A stretch of 21,593 bases of DNA from Christensenella sp. UBA1431 (GCA_002329665.1 DCTV01000008.1:8048-29640); one strand, 5' to 3'. Counted from the first letter of the stretch, positions 15,001 through 21,593 are shown. Numbers and translations: made by a program. Notes: generated from the letters alone by a model not told the origin.

Positions 15001-15713
15001 CGTATTTCACCTTCCTCGGCGCTTTCTGCGTATCCGGCCAGGTAAACATACTCTCCGGAGAGCATTTCCGCCAAACACACTATATAACTACGGTGGCGCG
15101 CGAGGGTTTTTCGGGATACCGAAGAGATTTTTTCGAGCTCTGCCACGGGCAGCCTGCCTGTGCTCCGAAGGCCGGCGAACAGCGCCGGATCGTCGTGGAT
15201 CGCCCTTGCCGCCTTCCGGCAGGCGGCTTTCGTTTTCCTCGCCCTGGGCGAGCATCTGGCCACATCCGCAAATTTCAGCCCGTACGCACCGAGCGCGCCG
15301 GCGAGCTGTTCGATCTCTAGCTTTAAGGGGTCGTCAAACCTGCTCTGGGGCTTTATCGACAGGCGCTCGTGCCCGACCCTGTCCTGCCGGCCGTCCTTCA
15401 CTTCATCTTCCCTTGCCAGGCTTTCGAGGGACACCACGCGCATCTTCGGCCGGTCGGCACGCATGTGGTCGATCAGACGGCACCGGATCACGGTCCCCGC
15501 GAACGACAGGAAACTTCCCGACTCCGGTTTATACCGCCTGACCGCCTCTTCGAACGCGATGATTGCCACGCTCATCGCGTCGTCATGCATGTCCGTATGC
15601 CTGCCGGCGGTCTTATAGACGCACGAGGCGATGAACGGCCGATATTCGGCGAGCAGTTCCTCGAACGCCTCGTCATCGGCGTTTGCCCGGGCCGCTCTTT
15701 CGTTGATCTTCAT
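14997..15713 (-). CDS. sigI: RNA polymerase sigma factor, SigI family
   Basis: A 238-residue alternative sigma factor of the SigI group, which in Bacillota controls heat, cell-wall or polysaccharide-degradation genes. Region 2 is seen at DAMSVAIIAFEEAVRRYKPE followed by SGSFLSFAGTVIRCRLIDHMR, matching the family; the N-terminal LLAEYRPFIASCVYKTAGR also fits. A C-terminal helix-turn-helix region includes ISSVSRKTLARHRSYIVCL, which would read the -35 element. The ribosome-binding site AGGGCGG is seven bases before the ATG. Its stop TGA overlaps the rsgI ATG, so sigma and anti-sigma are made together. The region upstream may carry a self-recognised promoter, but I cannot identify it with confidence. 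Confidence 0.9.
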   Translation of the reverse strand: MKINERAARANADDEAFEELLAEYRPFIASCVYKTAGRHTDMHDDAMSVAIIAFEEAVRRYKPESGSFLSFAGTVIRCRLIDHMRADRPKMRVVSLESLAREDEVKDGRQDRVGHERLSIKPQSRFDDPLKLEIEQLAGALGAYGLKFADVARCSPRARKTKAACRKAARAIHDDPALFAGLRSTGRLPVAELEKISSVSRKTLARHRSYIVCLAEMLSGEYVYLAGYAESAEEGEIR

Positions 15714-15845
15714 CGATTTGCCGCCCTAAAACTCTTCATATAACATAGTACGGATCGCGGCCGCCATTTTTCGGGTGACATTCCGCATTTTTTGCCCGCG
15801 AAACACCCGTTTCGCCGCACCCGGACTTGTCCGCGTCCTGATTTG

Positions 15846-15851
15846 ATTATA
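15846..15851 (-). promoter_or_regulatory. -10 TATAAT upstream of sigI
   Basis: A perfect TATAAT lies about 130 bases before sigI in the 172-base gap after ccmF. The matching -35 (TATGCT at 17 bases) is poor. The leader contains two hairpins (CGGAC-AA-GTCCG type at 15822-15833 and CGAAAC/GTTTCG at 15799-15814). Confidence 0.35.
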
Positions 15852-15885
15852 TATGCAATACCGGAAAAAGCATAGGGTCGCGCGC

Positions 15886-17589
15886 TCATAAAGCGCCCGC
15901 ACCGTCCTTAGGCCCTTTTTGCCGCCACCTGAACCTGTATCGCCAGCCGCCAAAAAACGGGGCCGCGAGCATCATGGCCCCTCCGCCCCAAAAAAGCAGG
16001 ACCAGCGGCTTCTCAGTGAAGGGAACGAGGACGGTCCCGTCCGCCAGGGAGAAGGCTTTTGTAGCGCGCACGACAAAGTCTGCATGCGGCAGGGTCACGA
16101 TCAGCACGTCCGAGGCGGCGATGTCCGCGAGCGGAACTTCGATGCCGGCCAGCGCGATATGCTTTGCCCCGGGAGCGGCGGCCGCAATGCCCTCTTTACT
16201 CAGCGCCGAGGAGGCGACCGCGCCCGCGATGAGCAGGCACAGGCCGGTGTGCAGCAGGTAAAACCGGCTGTTTTCCGTTTTGAAGCGGTTCACGATCCAG
16301 AGCGACGGAGGCAGCAGGCACGCCCAGATCACCAGCACCCACAGCGAAAAAGACGCCCCCGTCACGGCTATGACGCCGACCGTCAGCGCCGTCCCCAGCG
16401 CCATCATGCCGATAAAATGCTTTTTCAGCGCGGCTTCGTGCCAGACCAGAAGGATCGCGGCAAACGCAAGCGCGAACACCGCGCTGATGACGGCATAATA
16501 GGCCTTGGGCGTTTCGCTGCCCATAAGGAGCGGCGCCACCGTGCCCACCAGTATCAGGCCCGCGTATACATTGACGTTCCAGGCAAGAAGCCGTTTTTTG
16601 TCCATGAAAATCTTATACGCGGGCGGTTTTTCGCCGCCGACTTCCCCCGCCGCCCGTTTTGCCTTCCTGAGGCTTACGACCGCGAAGTAAAGGACTGCGC
16701 CGGACAGCATGACAAGCAGCAGGACGGTTATTATCGTATTCCCCTCGGCGTACGCGTGCGCGGAACCTTCGCCGAGCACCCCGCTCCTGGTCAAAAAAAC
16801 GCCGAACCCGGCCGCGGCGAAGGGAAGCATGCACCGGGTCCGGCTCCACCGGTTCTTCCTGTGCAGAAGGCCCCCGAGGATCAGCCAGGGAACGAGCGCG
16901 GCGTTCTCTATCGGGTCCCACGCCCAGAACCCGCCCCATCCGAGCGCGTGATAGGCCCATACGCTCCCCGTCATGATGCCAAGCCCAAGGAAAACCCAGC
17001 TCATGCGGCACCATCCGTTTACCCTGTGCGCCGTGCAGGCGTTTTCATCCTTGGAAAAAGCCGTCCCCTTGGCGAACAGCACGGCCATCATGCTGTATGC
17101 GACGAACACGAGCGGGGGATGCGCCACCATCCATGGATCCTGCAGTGCCCGCGCCAGCCCGAGGCCGTCGGGCGGCACCGGGTCCAGCCGCGCAAACGGC
17201 TGCGAAAGGCAACACATCACCAGCACCAGCAAGCAGAGAACGGTATAAGCCCCGAAAACACGCGGCCTTTTCTTCAGGTCTTTCAGCAGGAAAAAGCCGG
17301 TCCCGGCGAGGACGGCGGCCCAGAGCAGCAGCGATCCTTCCTGCCCGGACCAAAGGGCCGACACCCTGTATACGGGCGGAAGGCCTATGCTCGTGTGGTT
17401 GTAAACATAGGCATACTCAAAATTCCCGTTTAAAAGGTAAAAGACGAGCAGGCCCGCCGCGCACAGCACCAGCCCTCCCACGGCGCACCACAGCACGAGG
17501 GCCGTCCTTGCCGGTTTCTTCCCGAAAAACGTTATCGAAGCGCAGCCCCCGCAAAGGACCGTCGCGGCTACGAGCAGCAGGTTTTCCAT
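15886..17589 (-). CDS. CcmF/NrfE-family cytochrome c heme lyase subunit
   Basis: A 567-residue polytopic membrane protein of the heme-handling CcmF/CcsA superfamily, which attaches heme to CxxCH motifs outside the membrane. Evidence: PVYRVSALWSGQEGSLLLWA (72-91), AHPPLVFVAYS (156-166), and the tryptophan-rich WWD segment GWGGFWAWDPIENAALVPWL (217-236), then RSGVLGEGSAHAYAEGN. E. coli CcmF is longer (about 650 residues), so this is a short form. Position 83 is Gln where many relatives have His (GHEG). The multiheme cytochrome ends 22 bases upstream, and GGGAG precedes the ATG. No other ccm genes are in the window, so this may be a dedicated lyase or one part of a scattered system. Confidence 0.88.
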   Translation of the reverse strand: MENLLLVAATVLCGGCASITFFGKKPARTALVLWCAVGGLVLCAAGLLVFYLLNGNFEYAYVYNHTSIGLPPVYRVSALWSGQEGSLLLWAAVLAGTGFFLLKDLKKRPRVFGAYTVLCLLVLVMCCLSQPFARLDPVPPDGLGLARALQDPWMVAHPPLVFVAYSMMAVLFAKGTAFSKDENACTAHRVNGWCRMSWVFLGLGIMTGSVWAYHALGWGGFWAWDPIENAALVPWLILGGLLHRKNRWSRTRCMLPFAAAGFGVFLTRSGVLGEGSAHAYAEGNTIITVLLLVMLSGAVLYFAVVSLRKAKRAAGEVGGEKPPAYKIFMDKKRLLAWNVNVYAGLILVGTVAPLLMGSETPKAYYAVISAVFALAFAAILLVWHEAALKKHFIGMMALGTALTVGVIAVTGASFSLWVLVIWACLLPPSLWIVNRFKTENSRFYLLHTGLCLLIAGAVASSALSKEGIAAAAPGAKHIALAGIEVPLADIAASDVLIVTLPHADFVVRATKAFSLADGTVLVPFTEKPLVLLFWGGGAMMLAAPFFGGWRYRFRWRQKGPKDGAGAL

Positions 17590-17611
17590 GGTTTTTTGAT
17601 CTCCCGGATCG

Positions 17612-18874
17612 TTACTCGCTTCCTGCGTGGACCCTGCCCATCCCCATGCCTTCGTGGCAGGCGGAACATTTGTCGATGAAGTTCGGGTATCCGAGGAGCC
17701 CTGTGGGGAGCAGGTTGTCTTTCGGTAGCGACGACCTCCATTCCGCGTGCGGGCTGTTGTGGCAGGTCGTGCACAGCAAGATGCCGTTCATCGCCGGCGC
17801 GTCGCTGTTGCTCAGGAAGGAATCGCGGTAGAGCTTTTTAGCGTTGGCGGCGTACAGGGTCCCGTGGCACTGGCCGCAGTCGGGCTCCTGCTCCCACGCC
17901 GCCCGTCCTCCGGCCTGCGTCTTAGCCACGTTTGACATGCTCCCGTGGCATTCGGAACTGCCGCAGCTGATTCCTGCCGAGTACATCCGCCCGCGGTAAC
18001 ACTTCGCGACCGGACCGGGATGGCAGCTGTAGCAGACGGGCTCTGTTTCGCTCCGGTCCATCCTGTCCGCGTGGGACCCGTGGATGGCCTCGGAAAGCGG
18101 CGGGGCGCCTATCTTCCCCGGCTGCCCGAGCACGTCTTCCCCGTGGCAGTTAATGCATGCGGGCCGGTTCCCAGTTTCGAAACGTTGCACGAGGTCCGTG
18201 CCCAAGAGCCGGTCGTGCGCCCTGAGGATGTACACGTCCGTGTTCTCCCTGCCGTGGCACATCCCGCACTCCATCTCGTCGGAGACCGGGACAACGATCT
18301 CGTCGTTGGCGGCCAGCACTTTTCCGGTGCGCGTGTCCGTGACCGTGATCCTCGCGAGCTGGTAGGGGTTTGCGGTATTGCTGCCGTCGTTATACGGCGT
18401 CAGCGGAATGCCCTTCGCTTCGTAGAATCTGCCGTCCTCCGACAGTTTCATCGTCCCCGACAGGCCGCTTCCCGTGACCCCTTTGTCGGGCTCGACGTCG
18501 TAGCCGTAGTCCGCGGCGTATTCCCAGAAATTCGTCTTGCCCGCCGACGTCGTGTTGCCGATGATCTCGTAGCGCACTTCGATCCCGCCGGTGACCAGTT
18601 CCGTTTCCTCGCCTTCCCTCCGGATCACCTGCGCCCTGAGGTCGCTGCCGGGCGGCAGGAGCATGTACACGGAGAAATCGGACTGGTAGCATTTCATCCC
18701 CGAAGGGCTCGCGGCCAGTATTATATAGCTCGCGCCGTCTCCGGTCCCGGCAACGGGCGTTTGCGGGACAAAGAGCGCGGGGGCGGCGACGACGGCGGCC
18801 AGACATACGAGGGCGAACACGGCGCCAAGTATCAGGCTCTTTTTTCTTACCATGATGCAGTGCAGTCTTTTCAT
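17612..18874 (-). CDS. Seven-heme extracytoplasmic c-type cytochrome
   Basis: A 420-residue protein with an N-terminal signal or anchor segment (about 11-34) and a heme-free beta-rich domain (about 45-200) containing GNTTSAGKTNFWEYA. The C-terminal heme domain has six CxxCH sites: CGMCH 203, CINCH 240, CYSCH 281, CGQCH 333, CTTCH 368 and CSACH 403. One CX4CH site (CGSSECH, 304) makes seven. HGSHADR (265-271) offers further His ligands. It is probably an electron carrier or extracellular reductase; the substrate is unknown. The ATG at 18874 is preferred (GGGG upstream); starts at 18883 and 18892 are possible. It is the first gene before ccmF. Confidence 0.9.
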   Translation of the reverse strand: MKRLHCIMVRKKSLILGAVFALVCLAAVVAAPALFVPQTPVAGTGDGASYIILAASPSGMKCYQSDFSVYMLLPPGSDLRAQVIRREGEETELVTGGIEVRYEIIGNTTSAGKTNFWEYAADYGYDVEPDKGVTGSGLSGTMKLSEDGRFYEAKGIPLTPYNDGSNTANPYQLARITVTDTRTGKVLAANDEIVVPVSDEMECGMCHGRENTDVYILRAHDRLLGTDLVQRFETGNRPACINCHGEDVLGQPGKIGAPPLSEAIHGSHADRMDRSETEPVCYSCHPGPVAKCYRGRMYSAGISCGSSECHGSMSNVAKTQAGGRAAWEQEPDCGQCHGTLYAANAKKLYRDSFLSNSDAPAMNGILLCTTCHNSPHAEWRSSLPKDNLLPTGLLGYPNFIDKCSACHEGMGMGRVHAGSE

Positions 18875-18926
18875 CACGAACATCCCCGGCATTATTCATA
18901 TATCCTATTCGCGTGCTCAGGGTTTT

Positions 18927-18955
18927 ATTTCAGCCAACGGCGGCCCAGATGCCAA
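18927..18955 (-). promoter_or_regulatory. Promoter candidate for the cytochrome operon
   Basis: On the minus strand TTGGCA (18950-18955) and TGAAAT (18927-18932) are 17 bases apart, about 50 bases before the cytochrome start. The -10 matches at four of six positions. Confidence 0.45.
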
Positions 18956-19030
18956 AAAATAACCGCAAACGTTCATATGACGAAACGGAATGTGGAATAC
19001 TACAGACATCCCCCGTAAAGGAGAGATAGC

Positions 19031-19189
19031 ATGCCGAAGCGAAAGAAAGACGCCGCCAGCCTGCGCAAACCCAGGGAAAAGAAGCGTAAGAACTACCTTC
19101 TGACCGACATCGACGCGATCCCCGTCAGCGATTTGACAAAGGGGTCGGATTCCGGGCACTCCGGGGAAACCGCAAACGGGCTGAAGTAA
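19031..19189 (+). CDS. Small basic protein, unknown function
   Basis: A 52-codon reading frame starts MPKRKKDAASLRKPREKKRK and ends in an acidic/polar tail (NGLK). A strong ribosome-binding site, AAAGGAGAG, lies six bases before the ATG, the main reason to call it a gene. The first 20 residues hold 11 Lys/Arg, so nucleic acid or ribosome binding is possible; I do not recognise a family. It is divergent from the cytochrome operon. A hairpin (CGGCAC/GTGCCG) follows the stop but has no T tract. No clear promoter was found upstream. Confidence 0.6.
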   Translation: MPKRKKDAASLRKPREKKRKNYLLTDIDAIPVSDLTKGSDSGHSGETANGLK

Positions 19190-19467
19190 GCCGGCACGGG
19201 CAGTGCCGTAACTTCCACCAAACCAAAATATTCACGCCGCGTGAATACGATTTCACGCAAAGCCATTTTCCCGGCGCATGAACCTGGCGTCGGGCGGTGC
19301 GCTCCCGTCCGCTTTTAGGCCGGGGATCACTTTCTCACCCCTTTTGATTTCGCAGCGGGAAAAGCACGCGCCGTTATCCTGCGCGTATTGTTGCTCCTTG
19401 GCGCCGGCGTTTCTAACGACAGCCTTCCCACCACACAAGTCCTTTGTTGAAATTCACCCACATGACA
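19190..19467. other. Intergenic region with palindrome, no convincing gene
   Basis: A near-400-base gap separates the small basic gene from lysE. It contains a 19-base palindrome (19229-19247) with an extra half site, then sequence with no supported gene. A minus-strand frame with several cysteines (19253-19438) has a poor start context and is not called. Confidence 0.5.
19229..19247. promoter_or_regulatory. 19-base palindrome, candidate regulator binding site
   Basis: TATTCACG (19229-19236) and CGTGAATA (19240-19247) are perfect 8-base arms around CCG. A further half site TTTCACG follows at 19251-19257. The symmetry is that of a dimeric DNA-binding protein site. It is far from the lysE promoter, so its target is unclear. 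Confidence 0.4.
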
Positions 19468-19506
19468 CAAAAAGAAAAACAGCCCGATTCGCCTTTCGGG
19501 CCCTGT
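19468..19506 (-). terminator. Strong rho-independent terminator facing away from lysE
   Basis: On the minus strand ACAG and CCCGA pair with TCGGG and CTGT (nine pairs with a two-base GG bulge, arms 19496-19506 and 19479-19487). TTTTTCTTTTTG follows immediately. No gene on that strand lies upstream, which makes it an orphan or the end of a short RNA. Confidence 0.7.
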
Positions 19507-19512
19507 CCACCG

Positions 19513-19542
19513 TTGCGCCGCCGGCCGGAATGATTGTATAAT
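19513..19542 (+). promoter_or_regulatory. lysE promoter, symmetric and possibly bidirectional
   Basis: On the plus strand TTGCGC (19513-19518) and a perfect TATAAT (19537-19542) are 18 bases apart. The -10 box is bracketed by ATGATTG (19530-19536) and CAATCAT (19543-19549). On the minus strand TTGCTT (19558-19563) and TATACA (19535-19540) are 17 bases apart, a second promoter using nearly the same bases. Confidence 0.65.
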
Positions 19543-19584
19543 CAATCATATTGCCGGAAGCAAATATTTTGGTTTGGTGATGGG

Positions 19585-20217
19585 ATGGAACTTTTCTTGT
19601 CAGCGCTCGCCATCGGGTTCTCGGGTGCGATCATGCCCGGACCCCTGCTTACCTATACGATCCGGCGCTCGCTCTCCGACGGCCCGCGCGCCGGGTTCAT
19701 CATTACCGCTGGCCATGCGGTCCTCGAGCTGGCCCTGATCGCGCTTATTTTCCTCGGGTTCGACATGGTACTGCAGTCCGGCGCCGCGCAGACCGGCATC
19801 AGCCTCGTCGGCGGAGGGCTTCTCATCTTCATGGGCATAAAGATGATCCTGGACGCCGCCCGCAACAGGGTAACCGTCGCTGCGGATACGGACGGCGCAA
19901 AATCGCGCGGCATGTTCCTTTCCGGCATCGTCATCAGCGCCGCAAACCCGTATTTCCTCTTCTGGTGGGCCGTTATCGGCCTCGGCTACATCACCAGGGC
20001 CTACGATTCCCTGGGCTTTATCGGTGTTCCAGTGTACTATTTCGGCCATATCGCCGCCGATTTCATATGGTACGGCCTGGTCTCGGTCGTCGTCGGGACC
20101 ACGCGCAGGTTCATCGGCCTAAAACCGTACCGCATCATCATCGCCCTGTTGGGCGGCGTGCTCGTCTTCTTCGGCGGCACGTTCGTGTACGACGCGGCCG
20201 CACGTCTTATCGGATAA
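19585..20217 (+). CDS. LysE/RhtB-family exporter
   Basis: A 210-residue membrane protein with about six hydrophobic segments and the family N-terminus MELFLSALAIGFSGAIMPGP followed by LLTYTIRRSL. The G-x-M-P-G-P region and the central NPYFLFWWAVIGLGY segment are characteristic of LysE/RhtB transporters. These proteins export amino acids or related small molecules using the proton gradient. The substrate here is unknown; lysA elsewhere in the window is not evidence for lysine. The ATG at 19585 has GGTGATGGG just before it, and the longer frame from 19534 overlaps the promoter. It is transcribed alone. Confidence 0.88.
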   Translation: MELFLSALAIGFSGAIMPGPLLTYTIRRSLSDGPRAGFIITAGHAVLELALIALIFLGFDMVLQSGAAQTGISLVGGGLLIFMGIKMILDAARNRVTVAADTDGAKSRGMFLSGIVISAANPYFLFWWAVIGLGYITRAYDSLGFIGVPVYYFGHIAADFIWYGLVSVVVGTTRRFIGLKPYRIIIALLGGVLVFFGGTFVYDAAARLIG

Positions 20218-20311
20218 ACACGAAACCGCTTCCCCGGCTAATCGGGAATCACAGGTCAGTGCAGTCCGGCAAGGTACCAATGCCTTCGCTTACTGCTTTT
20301 AACGGCTTCCC

Positions 20312-20488
20312 TCAGTCGTCGCCGCGCAGCAGGTTTTCGGCGTAATCGCGCAGGCTTTCCAGCGAATTAATGTGTCCGCTGCGTTCCGTGATGGTGCCCT
20401 GGACGTAATCGGGCAGCGAATCGAAGTATTCCCGCGCTTGCTGGTCCTCGTTGAGCAGGCTGTTCAATCCGGAAAATTTCTTCGGCAT
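20312..20488 (-). CDS. 58-residue conserved-type small protein
   Basis: A short frame reads MPKKFSGLNSLLNEDQQARE and continues YFDSLPDYVQGTITERSGHI, ending NLLRGDD. The ribosome-binding site GGAGGTGG sits eight bases upstream of the ATG, which strongly supports translation. The pattern of a helical EYF-SLPDYVQ motif and a final short helix ending in acidic residues resembles small uncharacterised proteins that I recall in Clostridia, but I cannot name a family. It is soluble, without signal or membrane segment. It is on the opposite strand to lysE and downstream of the YmaF-like gene, 209 bases away. Confidence 0.75.
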   Translation of the reverse strand: MPKKFSGLNSLLNEDQQAREYFDSLPDYVQGTITERSGHINSLESLRDYAENLLRGDD

Positions 20489-20600
20489 GGTAGACCACCT
20501 CCAAACGATAGTCTTTGCATCTTCGCAGGTTTCATGCAGATTGGCTTACCCGGCGCAAAACCCCTTTGCGTCGTTTTTCAAAAAGGCGTATCCATTGAGA

Positions 20601-20625
20601 AAAGAGCTGCGGCCAACGGCTCTTT
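20601..20625 (-). terminator. Weak terminator candidate after the YmaF-like gene
   Basis: AAAGAGC (20601-20607) and GCTCTTT (20619-20625) form a 7-bp stem with an 11-base loop. On the minus strand the run continues TTTTCTC. The rest of the 20489-20697 gap shows a small CGCAAA/TTTGCG hairpin followed by GTTTTTC on the plus strand, and nothing else. Confidence 0.35.
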
Positions 20626-20697
20626 CCCGGGTTCAACTTATCGTAAATGCGCCGGCCTTAATTCAGGATCTCGGGCGTTGCGCGAAGCGGCCATCAT

Positions 20698-20988
20698 TCA
20701 ATCTATTGAGGTAGACCCGCGCATAAAGTGTATATGGCCGTCTGCAAATTCGGTCGGCCCTTCATAACGGTGAGAATGGCGGCGTCCTCTCCTGTTGGTG
20801 ACCGGAGGAGAGGTCCGCAGCCGATAGCGGTGCGAGTGCCTGTCGTCCACGGAGGTCGCTCCGCCAATCGCATGGGTATGCTCGGGGGTATCGGGTTCGA
20901 CGCTGGTGGTGCCCATATAGTTGTGCCGGTGCCTGTCGTTGTATGTGGTCGTTCCGACGAATCTATGCGAATGCAATCTCAAAGCCAT
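20698..20988 (-). CDS. YmaF-like histidine-rich repeat protein
   Basis: A 96-residue protein made of three imperfect repeats rich in His-x-His pairs: LHSHRFVGTTTYNDRHRHNY, then EHTHAIGGATSVDDRHSHRY, then RHSHRYEGPTEFADGHIHF. Each unit pairs an HxH with a (D/A)D-(R/G)HxH turn. This is the pattern of the YmaF family of Bacillota. Its function is not established; the density of histidines suggests metal binding, which is inference. The ATG at 20988 has GGGGTGA four bases upstream; an extension to 21036 is possible but lacks a site. The protein has no signal peptide. Confidence 0.8.
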   Translation of the reverse strand: MALRLHSHRFVGTTTYNDRHRHNYMGTTSVEPDTPEHTHAIGGATSVDDRHSHRYRLRTSPPVTNRRGRRHSHRYEGPTEFADGHIHFMRGSTSID

Positions 20989-21451
20989 TTCATCACCCCG
21001 TATAACATATGTACCAGGGGTTTTCGATGTTCTCAAATGACAACAGGTGGATACTTTCTCCGTAGAGCCTGAAGAATAAAAGAAGCGTCCGCAATGCCCA
21101 GGGCGGCGGCGTGGGTGTGGAAGTTGTGAAGAAAATCGAAAAGTATCCTTGAAACCTCGACATACGGATTACGCCCATTGGTCGCAGCAACAACGATCGA
21201 ACGCCTTTACCTGGAAATGCGGCGAAGGCGCCTTCACTGATGGTAAATCCGCCCTGATGCCGGTCTGTGCCCGCTGAGGCACGATGCCCGCAAGGCCTGG
21301 GGCACCGGGCAGCATGACACACCTGGACAAAATGCTAAAAAAGGAAGCCGGTTTACCCTATTAGCTAACCGCCAACCTCCAAGCGCCAATCATATTTACG
21401 AAATTTATCTTTACAGTATCCCTGAACAATCTCACAACCCTATCCGAACAA
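20989..21451. other. Long intergenic region, no confident gene
   Basis: About 460 bases between the YmaF-like start and the hairpins near the tRNA. A minus-strand frame (20993-21163, 56 codons, MSRFQGYFSIFF...) overlaps the YmaF-like ribosome-binding site and has no site of its own; it is not called. A GAAGGCGCCTTC palindrome is at 21224-21235, and a weak CGGTT/AACCG hairpin with a T6 exit on the minus strand is at 21337-21371. It may be a decayed or mobile-element remnant. Confidence 0.4.
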
Positions 21452-21480
21452 ACCACGCAAGGCCAAATGCCTTGCGTGGT
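21452..21480 (-). terminator. Hairpin downstream of the tRNA
   Basis: ACCACGCAAGGC (21452-21463) and GCCTTGCGTGGT (21469-21480) form a perfect 12-bp stem with a 5-base loop. On the minus strand TTGTTCGG follows, a short U run. It may end the tRNA transcript. Confidence 0.5.
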
Positions 21481-21502
21481 AGAGGAAGCGCAACGGAGCG
21501 GG

Positions 21503-21547
21503 ACTCATAATCCCCCAATCGTTTAAAACGATTGGGGGATTATGAGT
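21503..21547. repeat. 45-base palindrome with 22-base perfect arms
   Basis: The arm that begins ACTCATAATCCCCC (21503-21524) is repeated as its exact reverse complement at 21526-21547, with one base between. A folded form would have about 19-20 pairs and a short AU loop. The left arm with its flank reads GGGA-CTCATAA-TCCC, the shape of a CAU anticodon arm. It lies 21 bases beyond the CCA end of the tRNA. Confidence 0.85.
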
Positions 21548-21568
21548 GGAGCGCAGTTTGCTCCGACG

Positions 21569-21593
21569 TGGTGGAGATAAGGGGATTCGAACC
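21569..21593 (-). tRNA. tRNA 3' end (partial, isotype unknown)
   Basis: Reading on the minus strand gives GG, the T-loop TTCGAAT, T-stem strand CCCCT, acceptor strand TATCTCC, discriminator A and an encoded CCA. The remainder lies past the right edge. The 5' acceptor strand would read GGAGATA. The anticodon is not in the window, so the amino acid cannot be stated. Confidence 0.9.

Noticed and set aside
15714..15790. Possible SigI-type self promoter (CACCC ... CGAT) before sigI
   Set aside because: The match to the known ACCCC/CGAA pattern is loose and the spacing uncertain; it would need aligned relatives.
19253..19438. 61-codon cysteine-containing minus-strand frame
   Set aside because: The TTG start is one base from the only AAAGGA, which is unusable spacing, and no homology is recognised.
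20230..20248. TTCCC/GGGAA hairpin between lysE and the 58-residue gene
   Set aside because: Short stem and no T tract on either side; not enough for a terminator call.
20993..21322. 109-codon minus-strand frame upstream of the YmaF-like gene
   Set aside because: Odd composition (Pro/Phe-rich), no ribosome-binding site, overlaps the YmaF-like start region, and no family resemblance.
21452..21547. CRISPR-like repeats near the right edge
   Set aside because: These are inverted repeats (hairpins), with no direct repeat-spacer periodicity and no cas genes.

Overview
The window looks like the chromosome of a GC-rich anaerobic Bacillota, most likely class Clostridia. The grounds are a 444-residue class I-alpha glutamine synthetase of Bacillus/Clostridium type, a SigI/RsgI sigma/anti-sigma pair, a MBOAT/DHHW/DUF4358/GDSL surface cluster, strong GGAGG-type ribosome-binding sites, frequent TTG starts, and a tRNA with an encoded CCA end. 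Species cannot be named from this. Most genes are ordinary chromosomal genes. One AT-richer nuclease gene (8838-9863) stands out as a probable acquisition.

Layout. 1-1280 (minus): start of carB and all of carA, with a sigma-A promoter and a hairpin/U-tract leader (pyrimidine and arginine precursor synthesis). 1348-5459 (minus): a surface O-acylation cluster of GDSL/SGNH lipoprotein, DUF4358 lipoprotein, MBOAT acyltransferase and DHHW (AlgX/AlgJ-like) protein. 5532-6463 (minus): a methyltransferase overlapping a small thiamine-binding-like protein. 6569-8742 (plus): glnA plus an ANTAR-domain regulator with a degenerate receiver, behind a structured leader and closed by a strong terminator. 8838-9863 (plus): PD-(D/E)XK nuclease of the NucS/DUF91 type. 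9873-13694 (minus): MaoC-like hydratase, typA/bipA and lysA. 13772-15713 (minus): sigI-rsgI with translational overlap. 15886-18955 (minus): a seven-heme cytochrome c and a CcmF-type heme lyase in one operon. 19031-20217 (plus): a small basic protein and a LysE-type exporter. 20312-20988 (minus): a 58-residue conserved-looking protein and a His-rich YmaF-like protein. 20989-21568: no confident gene, several hairpins and a 45-base palindrome. 21569-21593 (minus): the 3' end of a tRNA.

How the parts work together. The MBOAT protein probably moves acyl groups across the membrane, and the DHHW and GDSL proteins probably transfer or remove them on an extracellular polymer. The glnA leader contains one hairpin with the hexaloop pattern (A at 1, G at 4) expected of ANTAR RNA targets, and two mutually exclusive long pairings. 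The regulator encoded just after glnA is the natural candidate to act on it. The multiheme cytochrome has seven covalent heme sites, and the heme-lyase gene 22 bases downstream is the obvious maturation partner.

Most notable for follow-up: the glnA leader/ANTAR arrangement, the solitary ccmF-multiheme cytochrome pair, the symmetric bidirectional promoter before lysE with a strong orphan terminator on the opposite strand, the operator-like inverted repeat around the maoC-like promoter, and the long palindrome beside the tRNA. No clearly new multi-gene system can be proved from the sequence alone.
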